Assembly (NCBI RefSeq): GCF_021261325.1
Contig: NZ_JAJSBI010000026.1
Span: 79,950-141,143 of the forward strand
Reading direction: 5' to 3'
Source of the DNA: Streptomyces guryensis
GTDB lineage: Bacteria; Actinomycetota; Actinomycetes; Streptomycetales; Streptomycetaceae
DNA length: 61,194 nucleotides
Under the pieces are notes generated by a model. The model had not been told where the DNA came from. It saw only the letters and a program-made list of their open reading frames with translations, and made no database searches. The position numbers and the translations under genes were made by a program. Positions 15,885 to 23,189 of the stretch are shown here, one piece after another (position 1 is the stretch's first letter; each line of letters starts with the position of its first letter).

Positions 15885-16298
15885 TCACTCTCCCGCGTCG
15901 TCTCCCGCCCGCCATCCTGTCGTGCGCCACTCGTGGCGACCCTCCGACGGCTCGCCCTGCCGTGTGCTGTGCGCTGCGAGCGCGCCGGCCAGGTCGGCGT
16001 GCACGGGGATAGGCGGGCAGTCCCCGTCGGGGACGAGGGAGCCGTCGGCGGGGATTGCGGCCAGTTCCAGGCTGCGGCCTGCCGCGGCGAGACGGCGCGC
16101 GGCCTCGGTGATCGCCGTCTGGCCCTCGGCCGACCAGCTGCGCAGTTCGGTCAGGTCGACGATGACCGGGCCATCCCCGCGTCCCACCACCCAGCCGATG
16201 GCACCGGCGAAGCGATGCACGGCGTCCGGGCCCAGGTATCCGGAGACGGACAGGATGCCGAGGTCCTGCTTGACGGTGTAGCGCCACTCGATCGTCAT
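15885..16298 (-). CDS. STAS-domain anti-sigma factor antagonist-like protein
   Basis: A 137-residue single STAS domain. ILSVSGYLGPDAVHRFAGAI and GPVIVDLTELRSWSAEGQTAI form the phospho-acceptor loop region, where serines stand at the usual site. A helix then reads AARRLAAAGRSLELA. In this class an RsbW-like kinase phosphorylates the STAS protein to switch a partner. The kinase-like gene at 16304 lies immediately upstream in the same operon. It is the last gene of the operon starting with ArsR 3 and converges with comB. Confidence 0.8.
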   Translation of the reverse strand: MTIEWRYTVKQDLGILSVSGYLGPDAVHRFAGAIGWVVGRGDGPVIVDLTELRSWSAEGQTAITEAARRLAAAGRSLELAAIPADGSLVPDGDCPPIPVHADLAGALAAHSTRQGEPSEGRHEWRTTGWRAGDDAGE

Positions 16299-16303
16299 GA
16301 TGC

Positions 16304-16759
16304 TCAACTTCCTTGCGCGGTCAGCCTGTCGATTCGAAGGGGAAGGATGATCCAGATGCTCTTGCCCCTGCCGTCGGCGTCGCCCCGGACCACCGCGTTG
16401 CCGCCCAGGCCAAGCGTGAGCTCCATGACGGTGGCCAGGCCGCCCGTCCCCGCGTCGGTCACCGCGCCGTACAGCGCCGGCTGGAAGGGGTGGCGGTCGT
16501 GCACGCCGAAGGCCAGACAGTCCTTGCTCGCCGCGTAGATGACGGTCACCTGCGGGGAGAACACCGCGGCATGCCGGACGCTGTTCGTGACCAACTCGCT
16601 GAGGATCAGCAACGCCGGACCGATGGCGGGATGGCGCGGGTCGATGCCCCACTCAGCCAGGGCCTGCTCGGCGGTCTCCCGCGCCATGCGGACCGCGGAC
16701 GGTTCGGTGGGCAGGGTCAGCACATGCCGGTAGGGCAGAGCTGCGAGTCGGCTGCTCAT
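16304..16759 (-). CDS. RsbW-like ATP-binding protein (HATPase), second copy
   Basis: A 151-residue GHKL ATPase. The N box is LLILSELVTNSVRHAAVFSP (about residues 50-69), DRHPFQP sits in the G1 region, and DAGTGGLATVMELTLGLGG forms the lid. It should bind ATP and phosphorylate or hold the adjacent STAS protein. ATG 16759 overlaps the upstream stop (TGATG); GTG 16762 is an alternative. It is related in kind to the ATPase at 3524, but that one lacks an adjacent STAS partner. Confidence 0.8.
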   Translation of the reverse strand: MSSRLAALPYRHVLTLPTEPSAVRMARETAEQALAEWGIDPRHPAIGPALLILSELVTNSVRHAAVFSPQVTVIYAASKDCLAFGVHDRHPFQPALYGAVTDAGTGGLATVMELTLGLGGNAVVRGDADGRGKSIWIILPLRIDRLTAQGS

Positions 16760-17166
16760 CACGGCTCCGCGCGGGCGAGACGGAATCCGCTCACCGTCTT
16801 GGGGTGCAGGCGCAGCAGGGTGTCGTGCGGGCCGTGACTCCAGCCGGCCAGCGTGCGCTGGTAATGAGCCGCCTCGTCAGCATCCGTGATCACGTCGACC
16901 GGTCCGGCGACGGTGACGCTCCAGCCGGTGCCGGTGGCCGCGCGGACCTCGTCCACGTGGTAGGTCGCGGTGGCGGGGACCGCGGCGGCCGGGGCCGGGG
17001 TGCGCACCACCAGGCGGCCGTACTCCCAGGTGTGCCGGCCGGGCCGGACGACGGTCAACTCCCGCTGGGTGTACACCAGCCGCCCCAGGGCGCTGCCCTC
17101 CAGCAGCCACAGGGCCTCGGCGCCGGAGATCTCGACCATGCGCAGGGGTGGGGGCGCAGTGCTCAT
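16759..17166 (-). CDS. PNPOx-like FMN-binding protein, second copy
   Basis: A 135-residue split-barrel protein. MVEISGAEALWLLEGSALGR and VRPGRHTWEYGRLVVRT precede GTGWSVTVAGPVDVI, and LRLHPKTVSGFRL is the closing strand. It has the same layout as the protein at 4958-5395. Its ATG overlaps the stop of the SulP gene (ATGA) and its stop overlaps the following ATPase start. It lies within one operon with a transporter and a partner-switch pair, which suggests a redox- or anion-linked stress output. Confidence 0.85.
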   Translation of the reverse strand: MSTAPPPLRMVEISGAEALWLLEGSALGRLVYTQRELTVVRPGRHTWEYGRLVVRTPAPAAAVPATATYHVDEVRAATGTGWSVTVAGPVDVITDADEAAHYQRTLAGWSHGPHDTLLRLHPKTVSGFRLARAEP

Positions 17167-18899
17167 CCGACGGTTTCCTCTGTTTCCTCGCTGACGGGCC
17201 GGGACGCCTGGGCGGGCAGCGGCGGCATCACGCCGGCGCACTCCAGGTAGGTGCGGGCGCCCTGGATCGCCTCCGGCGTGGTGGCGTACTCGCGTCCCTC
17301 CAGGCGCAGCAGCCCCAGCGCGCCGACCGAGTCCAGGACCTGGCGCTGGCCGGGGCGTATCCCGGACGTCATGACCGCGATGCCGCGCCGGTTCAGCTTC
17401 TCCACGACGTCCTTGAGGACGAGGGCGCCGGTGGCGTCGATCGTGGTCACCCGCGACATGCGCAGGATCACCACGCGGACGTCGGCGACCTCGGTCAGCT
17501 CGAGGAGGAAGCGGTGGGCGGCGGCGAAGAACAGCGGTCCGTCGATGCGGTAGGCGACGATGTGCTCGGCCAGCAGCGCGTGCTCCTCGGCACTGTGGTC
17601 CCCGCGGTCGAGCGGCACCTGGGCGAGGCGGGCCTGCTTGGCCACCGCGCGCAGGGCGAGCGCGCCCGCAACCACCAGGCCGATGATCACGGCGTACACG
17701 AGATCGAGGGCGAGGGTCGCGACGGCGGTCAGCACCAGGATCAGCGCGTCCGAGCGGGTGGCCTTCGCCATGGCCCGCAGGGAGCCGACCTCGACCATGC
17801 GGATCGCGGTGGCCAGCAGCACACCGGCCAGCGCGGCCAGCGGGATCCTGGAGACCAGGGGAGCGGCAGCGAACACGATCACCGCAAGGATCGCGGCATG
17901 GGTGAGCGCGGCCAGTCGGGAGCCGGCCCCGGTACGGACGTTGACCGCCGTCCGCGCGATCGCACCGGTCGCGGGCACCCCACCGAACAGCGGGGCCGCG
18001 ATGTTGGCCAGTCCCTGCCCGAACAGTTCGCGATCCGGGTCGTGCTGCTGGCCCACGGTCATGCCGTCCGCCACCGACGCCGACAGCAGCGACTCCAACG
18101 CGGCCAGCGCCGCCACCGCCACAGCCGGGGCGAGCAGCGAGCCCAGCGCCCCCGGGTCGAGGAAGGACAGCGAGGGGGCCGGAAGCCCGGTCGGCAGATC
18201 ACCGATCGGCTTGGCGCCGTCCAGGCCCGCCACCTGCGCCACGACGGTGGCCGCGATCACCGCGAGGATGGAGAACGGGACGGTGGGCCGCCAGCGGGCG
18301 CCGATCAACATCACGCCGGCGACCGCCCCAGCGAAGGCGACGGCAGTCCAGTTCGGATTCTTCGCGGACGCCTCCAGCGCGCTCCAGGTGACGACCAGTA
18401 CGCGATCGCCCGCCGGCTTGGGCACCCCGAGCGCGTTCGGGACCTGCTGCAGGCCGATCACGCAGGCGATGCCGAGCGTGAAGCCCTCGACGACCGGGGC
18501 GGGTACGTACTGCATGTACTTCCCGGCCCGCAGCACCGCCAGAGCGACGAGCATGGCACCCGCCATCAGTCCGACGGTGAGCACCCCCGTGGGCCCGTAC
18601 CGGCCGACGATCGGCACCAGGACCACCGTCATGGCGCCGGTCGGCCCGGACACCTGCAGGTTGGACCCGCCGAACACCGCCGCGAGCGCACCCGCGACCA
18701 CCGCGGTCGCCAGACCCGCCTCCGCCCCCAGCCCGGAGGACACCCCGAAACCGAGGGCCAGGGGCAGCGCGACGATCGCCACGGTCAGGCCAGCCAGCAG
18801 ATCCCGGCGCGGGTCGCGCCGCATCTCCGCAAGGTCGGCGCGACCCGGCAGCAACACCACGATCCGGGCCCACGCCCGGCCGATCGCCCCGGCGATCAC
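17163..18899 (-). CDS. SulP-family anion transporter with STAS domain
   Basis: A 578-residue SLC26/SulP transporter. Signature stretches are RRDLLAGLTVAIVALPLALGF (TM1), VSGPTGAMTVVLVPIV, YMQYVPAPVVEGFTLGIACV and the core-domain TGAIARTAVNVRTGA. About twelve TM segments are followed by a C-terminal STAS domain (about residues 430-545; VVILRMSRVTTIDATGALVL). Substrates of bacterial SulP proteins include sulfate and bicarbonate; which applies here is not visible. GTG 18899 overlaps the ArsR 3 stop (GTGA). In M. tuberculosis a SulP gene (Rv1739c) also neighbours DosR-regulon genes. Confidence 0.92.
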   Translation of the reverse strand: MIAGAIGRAWARIVVLLPGRADLAEMRRDPRRDLLAGLTVAIVALPLALGFGVSSGLGAEAGLATAVVAGALAAVFGGSNLQVSGPTGAMTVVLVPIVGRYGPTGVLTVGLMAGAMLVALAVLRAGKYMQYVPAPVVEGFTLGIACVIGLQQVPNALGVPKPAGDRVLVVTWSALEASAKNPNWTAVAFAGAVAGVMLIGARWRPTVPFSILAVIAATVVAQVAGLDGAKPIGDLPTGLPAPSLSFLDPGALGSLLAPAVAVAALAALESLLSASVADGMTVGQQHDPDRELFGQGLANIAAPLFGGVPATGAIARTAVNVRTGAGSRLAALTHAAILAVIVFAAAPLVSRIPLAALAGVLLATAIRMVEVGSLRAMAKATRSDALILVLTAVATLALDLVYAVIIGLVVAGALALRAVAKQARLAQVPLDRGDHSAEEHALLAEHIVAYRIDGPLFFAAAHRFLLELTEVADVRVVILRMSRVTTIDATGALVLKDVVEKLNRRGIAVMTSGIRPGQRQVLDSVGALGLLRLEGREYATTPEAIQGARTYLECAGVMPPLPAQASRPVSEETEETVG

Positions 18900-19234
18900 G
18901 CGGCAGCCTCGCCTTCCCGCAGCTCGGCCAGCATCTCGTTGCGCCCGGTGAGCATCTCGGTCAGGATCCGCCGTGCGGCCTTCATCAGGTCGGCGACGTC
19001 GCCACCGGCGAGCTCGTAGACGACGGTCGAGCCCTCGCGGGTGGAGGTGACGATCCCGGAGCGGCGCAGCACTGCCAGCTGCTGCGACAGCCCGGAGGGC
19101 TCGACCTCGATCCGAGCCAGCAGGTCCCGCACCGGCATCGGCCCGTCCTGCAGCAGTTCCAGCACGCGTATCCGTACGGGATGACCGAGCATCCGGAAGA
19201 ACTCGGCCTTGGCCTGGTACAGCGGAACGGACAC
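18896..19234 (-). CDS. ArsR-family transcriptional regulator 3
   Basis: A 112-residue winged-helix repressor very similar to ArsR 1 (shared YQAKAEFFRMLGHPVRIRVL and LSQQLAVLRRSGIVT). It contains no cysteine. GTG 19234 is preceded by GAGGGG. Its stop overlaps the SulP start, so regulator and transporter are translationally coupled. It heads the five-gene operon ArsR-SulP-PNPOx-ATPase-STAS. The palindrome at 19331-19350, 97 bp upstream, is its likely operator. Confidence 0.9.
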   Translation of the reverse strand: MSVPLYQAKAEFFRMLGHPVRIRVLELLQDGPMPVRDLLARIEVEPSGLSQQLAVLRRSGIVTSTREGSTVVYELAGGDVADLMKAARRILTEMLTGRNEMLAELREGEAAA

Positions 19235-19330
19235 GACCCCTCGAACTCCCTGCAAGGCCCCGCGCACGGGGCGGACACCAATGGCTGTGCCCGCGGCTAC
19301 CTGCAGACACAGCCAACACAGCATCTAACC

Positions 19331-19350
19331 AATTGCGAAATTTTGCAATT
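19331..19350. promoter_or_regulatory. ArsR-type operator, site D
   Basis: Near-perfect 20-bp palindrome AATTGCGAAATTTTGCAATT (one mismatched pair) upstream of ArsR 3. It shares the TTGC/GCAA ends with site C. Confidence 0.7.
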
Positions 19351-19400
19351 CAGCATCAGGCTGCGGCCCTGGTGTTCCCGCCGTCCACGGGCCGGCCGGA

Positions 19401-19754
19401 TCAGGCTTTCTTGACCACGCTGGCCTTCAGCTGCATCGCCCCGAACCCGTCGACCTTGCAGTCGATGTCGTGCCCGTCGACCCCGTCGACCAGCCGGATG
19501 TTGCGCACTTTGGTCCCGGCCTTGATCCCCGACGGGCTGCCCTTCACCTTGAGCGCCTTCACGACGACCACGCTGTCGCCGTCCTGCAGCACATTGCCGA
19601 CCGCATCCTTGATCACGCGCTCGGCCTCGCCGCTCTCGGCGCCGGCCTGGACGGGGACCCATTCGTGGCCGCACTCGGGGCACACCACCAGGGCGTTCAT
19701 CTCGTAGGTGTACTCACAGGAGCACTTCGGACAGGGCGGAGGATTCTCGTTCAT
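19401..19754 (-). CDS. YjdM/PhnA-like zinc-ribbon protein
   Basis: A 117-residue protein of the YjdM (PhnA) family. The N-terminal Zn ribbon is CPKCSCEYTYEM...VCPECGHEW. The conserved C-terminal domain follows (VIKDAVGNVLQDGDSVVVVK, LKVKGSPSGIKAGTKVRNIR, DIDCKVDGFGAMQLK). Despite the old name it is not a proven phosphonoacetate hydrolase, and its function is uncertain. It lies upstream of the ArsR 3 operon on the same strand, across operator site D. Confidence 0.88.
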   Translation of the reverse strand: MNENPPPCPKCSCEYTYEMNALVVCPECGHEWVPVQAGAESGEAERVIKDAVGNVLQDGDSVVVVKALKVKGSPSGIKAGTKVRNIRLVDGVDGHDIDCKVDGFGAMQLKASVVKKA

Positions 19755-20077
19755 CCGGTCAGGTTATCCGGCGCCGTTTCCGAACCGTCCCCCGTCCGAC
19801 CTGCCGATATGAGCGCATCCCGCCATCGTGACCGACCGCAGCACACCTCTGGGCCATTGCGCCGCCCGCCCCTACCCTCAGACCGTGGACTGGGGGACTC
19901 TCGCGGGCACCGCACTCGGCGCCATCTTGGGCGTCAGCACCCCGCGGCACCGCCATCACCCCCACGCCATGAGGCACCGAAGAATGCTGCGGGACGCTCG
20001 CCCTCTCCTCGGCCCTGCGCGCCAAGAGGACCTCTCAGCGCGCTGAGACGCCGGAGGGGAGCCCGCTCCTCGCGCGC
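19755..20077. other. Junction region before the integrase, with a short gene remnant
   Basis: 323 bp without an intact gene. On the plus strand 19885-19938 encodes VDWGTLAGTALGAILGVS. This resembles the N-terminal membrane segment of a Streptomyces hypothetical family, but the frame then loses any resemblance. This is a plausible seam between the ArsR/Ehr cargo and the integrase module. Confidence 0.4.
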
Positions 20078-20114
20078 GGACGGCCGCCGTCGCCCGAATC
20101 GACGGCGGCCGTCC
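20078..20114 (-). terminator. Integrase terminator hairpin
   Basis: A perfect 14-bp stem (20078-20091 with 20101-20114) and a 9-nt loop, immediately after the integrase stop on the minus strand. Confidence 0.75.
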
Positions 20115-20124
20115 CACACACGCG

Positions 20125-21903
20125 TCAGCCGACCTCCACGTCTCCGTACTTTGCCGGGTTTCGCGCGCGGTCGACCGCCTCAGCACATGCCGCCACGACA
20201 GCAGCTGCGACAGCGGCCTTGTCCGTCCCGCGCACCTGGGCCTCGACCTCAAGCCCTGGGCGCTGTGTGGTGTGCCACCGCACCGGCAGGTCCGTGTAGA
20301 GGTCCGTTTCGAAGTCCCAGGCCGAGACGGACCATTGCTCCGGTACGCCCACGTTCAACCGCTCGCCTCCAGCCACGAAGAGGGCGTGGGCGTGGTGAAC
20401 GATCCGGCGGTCCGGTATCCGGTCACGGAGAGCCCGGATACCGCCGGCACCCTCCTGCTCCCACTTCCGCCGATTCCACTCCTCCATCTCCGCAGGGTCA
20501 TCGGGATGGTCAGTCCTCCACTGCGAGACCACGGCCTTGGCGTGCTCTCCGTGCAGGAACGGAATGCGGCGCTCGCCGAGACAGGCCACATACACCGTCT
20601 GCTCCTGCAGGCCAGAGTCCTGGTCCTGCCTGGACACCGAACCCGCAGGTGCCAGTTGCAGCACGTGTGGTGCCGGTCCCCACAGCAGGCCGCCGACCTT
20701 CGCAGCGGTCTGCTGGAGCACCGGGCTGGTGAGGTGCTGGTACCGGCTGCGCATCCGGGCGGACTTGCCAGGCTCCCAGCCCATGATCCGGTCGACGACC
20801 GTGTCGGGGACACCGAGGAGGAGCAGCACGGTCGCCGCGGTGTGACGGGCGTCGTGGAGGCGACCGTCGCGGACCTTCGCCGCCTTCAGCAGGTCCTTCC
20901 ACCTGTGGAAGTCGGTGTTGGGGTTGAGCGGCTCGCCCGTCGGCGAGGTGAACACGTACCCCTTCTCCACCCACAGGTCGCGCGCGAGTGCCCGCTCACG
21001 TTCCTGCTGCTCTTTGTGCAGGCGCAGCAGCTTCAGCAGTTCCTCGGGCACGCCGATCGGGCGTTTGCCGGCGCGGGTCTTGGTGTCCTTCGTCTCGCGC
21101 CGGATGCTGATCTTCTGCGGGCAGTAGCCGGGCTTGCGCCCGCACTTGTCGCCGCAGCCGTGCTTGTAGCGGGGCCGCAGGCGGCCCCGGCGGACGAGAA
21201 TCACTCCCGCGTCGAAGTCGACGTCCTCCCACTTCAGGCCGAGCGCCTCGCCCTGGCGGAGGCCCAGGGCGAGCGCGATGACCCAGCGGGCGGTGTTGCG
21301 GTGCTTGTCCGCTTCGAGGAGAAGGCGCTGCACCTCCTCGACCGTGTACGGCTCGACTTCCTCCTCTTCGATCTTTGGGGCCTTGGCGATGGAGGCGGGG
21401 TTGGTGGCGAGGTGGCGGCGGCGTACGGCCTCGTTGAGTGCCGTTCGGGCGGTGCGGTGCGCCTGGTGGGCGGTGCCTGCGGCGCTGCCGTTCGCCTGCA
21501 TCTTCCGGTAGAAGCGCTCCAGGTGCTCGGGCTCCAGCTTCTCCAGGCGGTGGGCGCCCAGGCCGGGGATGAGGTGGTGGTAGACGGCGACGCGGTAGCC
21601 GTCGATGGTGTTCTCACCGACGCTGGGTGCGGCGATGTTCTCCACCCAGTGCGTCAGCCAGGTCTCGACGGTCCAGGTCTGACCTGCCTTGGCAACACCG
21701 GTGGAGTCGCGCTGCTTCTCCAGGTTGCGTACGGCCTTGGTGACCTCGGTACGCGTCTTGCGACTGACGTGCCGGCGGTCCGGAGTGCCGTCGTCCTTGA
21801 CGCCGACGGTGACGTACCCGTGCCAACGGCCGTCCTTTCCGAAGAAGATCGAGGAGGCGCCGTTGGGCTGGCGGGACGTGCGAGGCTTCTTGGGCTGTGC
21901 CAT
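20125..21903 (-). CDS. int: Tyrosine-type site-specific integrase with C-terminal extension
   Basis: A 592-residue integrase of the actinobacterial integrative-element (pSAM2-like) type. The N-terminal SAM-like core-binding domain ends at about residue 170. Catalytic residues are Arg in ALGLRQGEALGLKW, the HDARHTAAT box (His and Arg), Trp in RIMGWEPG, and the Tyr nucleophile in SRYQHLTSP. A four-Cys insert (CGDKCGRKPGYC) is common in this group. The usual protein ends soon after GGLLW (about residue 405). Here a further 185 or so residues of unknown origin follow. Unusually the gene is 18-24 kb away from either att repeat. Confidence 0.9.
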   Translation of the reverse strand: MAQPKKPRTSRQPNGASSIFFGKDGRWHGYVTVGVKDDGTPDRRHVSRKTRTEVTKAVRNLEKQRDSTGVAKAGQTWTVETWLTHWVENIAAPSVGENTIDGYRVAVYHHLIPGLGAHRLEKLEPEHLERFYRKMQANGSAAGTAHQAHRTARTALNEAVRRRHLATNPASIAKAPKIEEEEVEPYTVEEVQRLLLEADKHRNTARWVIALALGLRQGEALGLKWEDVDFDAGVILVRRGRLRPRYKHGCGDKCGRKPGYCPQKISIRRETKDTKTRAGKRPIGVPEELLKLLRLHKEQQERERALARDLWVEKGYVFTSPTGEPLNPNTDFHRWKDLLKAAKVRDGRLHDARHTAATVLLLLGVPDTVVDRIMGWEPGKSARMRSRYQHLTSPVLQQTAAKVGGLLWGPAPHVLQLAPAGSVSRQDQDSGLQEQTVYVACLGERRIPFLHGEHAKAVVSQWRTDHPDDPAEMEEWNRRKWEQEGAGGIRALRDRIPDRRIVHHAHALFVAGGERLNVGVPEQWSVSAWDFETDLYTDLPVRWHTTQRPGLEVEAQVRGTDKAAVAAAVVAACAEAVDRARNPAKYGDVEVG

Positions 21904-21914
21904 GTACGCCCCGC

Positions 21915-22211
21915 TCAGGCCGCGGCGCCGAAGTCCGTGGTCCGGTAGCGGCAAGCTAGGAATTCTTCGATCGCCTCGGCAGGTATGCGGCGCAGGCTGC
22001 CGATCTTGACGGAGCGGATCTCGCCGGACGTGACGTACTCGTACAGCTTGGTGCGGCCGATACCGATCCGGCGGGCGGCCTCGGCGACAGTGAGGGCGAC
22101 CAGGGTCGTGTCGCCGGCGGTTCGCCGCTCGGACATCAGGGTGCGCAGGGCGTCTTCGGGGACGTCCAGGAGCTGGGCTATCTGGGATATGGGCAGGGCG
22201 GGCTGCGACAA
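21915..22211 (-). CDS. xis: Excisionase-like (MerR/HTH_17) DNA-binding protein
   Basis: A small HTH_17 protein: LTVAEAARRIGIGRTKLYEY is the helix-turn-helix, and IRSVKIGSLRRIPAEAIEEF is the wing and following helix. This is the standard Xis of actinobacterial integrative elements. It ends 11 bp before the integrase start and should be co-transcribed with it. TTG 22211 has GGGGAGGAG at ideal spacing; GTG 22235 in frame lacks an RBS. An extra N-terminal helix (SQIAQLLDVPEDALRTL) precedes the HTH. Confidence 0.8.
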   Translation of the reverse strand: MSQPALPISQIAQLLDVPEDALRTLMSERRTAGDTTLVALTVAEAARRIGIGRTKLYEYVTSGEIRSVKIGSLRRIPAEAIEEFLACRYRTTDFGAAA

Positions 22212-22361
22212 GAGGTACTCCTCCCCGGCGCGCACGGCAGCAGGGGCGGCAACCCCCGCCGGCCAGGCCGGTGGTGATGTCAGGGATGGGCGGTGTTGGG
22301 TTCTGGCTCCGTCGGAGCACTCCTCGGAGTTCGCAGCGCCGAGGACGGCCGTGACGGAGGA

Positions 22362-22913
22362 TTAGGACAGCGGTGGGGGCAACCTGCCCTGCTCTCTGAG
22401 GTGGGCGAAGGCGGGGTGTTTGCGCTTGGCCCAGGCTTCTTCCTCTGCGGCGTCATGGGCCCTGAGCAGTTCCTCGATGTCGTCCTGCTGCTCTGGGTGT
22501 TCTTCCGCGTAGGCGTAGAGCGCCAGCCGGGCTTCGCGTACCTCCTGGTACAGCTGCTCCAGCGCGTCCTTCTGGACGAGGTACGCCTTCGACTTCTCCG
22601 TGAAGACCCGGATGAGCTGCCGGGCGGCCACGTCGATCTTGAGCGGAGGTCCGGTGAGGTCCGACATGGGGATGTCAAACACCTTGCAGAAGCCGAGCGC
22701 CTCGTCGAGGTTGACCCGGCGTCGCGGTTTACCGCTCTCGATGCGCCAGATGGCCGACTGATTGATCGGATGCCCGATCTCGGCCATCCGCTCGGCGAGG
22801 GTGACGGTGCTCCAGCCGCGGGCTTCGCGCTCCAGCTTGATGCGCGCAGCGACGTTGTCTTCCGGCTCCGGGCGGCCGGGGCCGGCGCGCGTCGCATCGT
22901 CCTCGCTGCTCAC
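22362..22913 (-). CDS. XRE-family transcriptional regulator
   Basis: A 183-residue protein. The HTH lies at about residues 22-75 (IKLEREARGWSTVTLAERM, NQSAIWRIESGKPRRRV). A long helical, probably coiled-coil region follows (VQKDALEQLYQEVREARLAL). GTG 22913 follows GGGAGG. It is divergent from the replication gene. The inverted repeat at 22986-23001 in the shared upstream region is a candidate operator. It is probably the switch that holds the mobile element quiescent. Confidence 0.82.
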   Translation of the reverse strand: MSSEDDATRAGPGRPEPEDNVAARIKLEREARGWSTVTLAERMAEIGHPINQSAIWRIESGKPRRRVNLDEALGFCKVFDIPMSDLTGPPLKIDVAARQLIRVFTEKSKAYLVQKDALEQLYQEVREARLALYAYAEEHPEQQDDIEELLRAHDAAEEEAWAKRKHPAFAHLREQGRLPPPLS

Positions 22914-22985
22914 TCACACCTCCCTTCGGGCAACGGCAGGGTCCACTGCGGCCAGGGTCAAGAGTGAACCGGATTGCGGAGCGAA

Positions 22986-23001
22986 ATGCAAGTCGTTGCA
23001 T
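22986..23001. promoter_or_regulatory. Candidate operator of the XRE regulator
   Basis: Inverted repeat ATGCAA-GTCG-TTGCAT between the divergent XRE and replication genes. A second dyad CGAA-AATC-TTCG follows at 23004-23015. Confidence 0.55.
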
Positions 23002-23066
23002 TATCGAAAATCTTCGGTATGGTGATCGTCCACCTCCGAACGGAGGTGGACACCGAGACGCAGAAA

Positions 23067-23093
23067 GCCCCTGGCGCTGCGAACGCCAGGGGC
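23067..23093 (+). terminator. Leader hairpin upstream of the replication gene
   Basis: A 10-bp perfect stem (GCCCCTGGCG at 23067-23076 with 23084-23093) and a 7-nt loop, in the roughly 200-nt leader of the DnaB-like gene. It could be an attenuator or a terminator limiting expression in the integrated state. Confidence 0.5.
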
Positions 23094-23189
23094 CCAAGCG
23101 AAGTCCTCGAACACAACCGCCCATCCCTGAACGATCGAACCGGCCGACCGAGGTTGCCGCCTCATATGGCCTGCCGGGTGAGGAGTTCT

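Noticed and set aside
17148..19019. Large plus-strand frame opposite sulP
   Set aside because: Antisense to an unambiguous SulP transporter.
20078..20114. Hairpin after the integrase as a third att-like site
   Set aside because: It shares no sequence with the tRNA 3' end or the att terminator; a simple terminator explains it.
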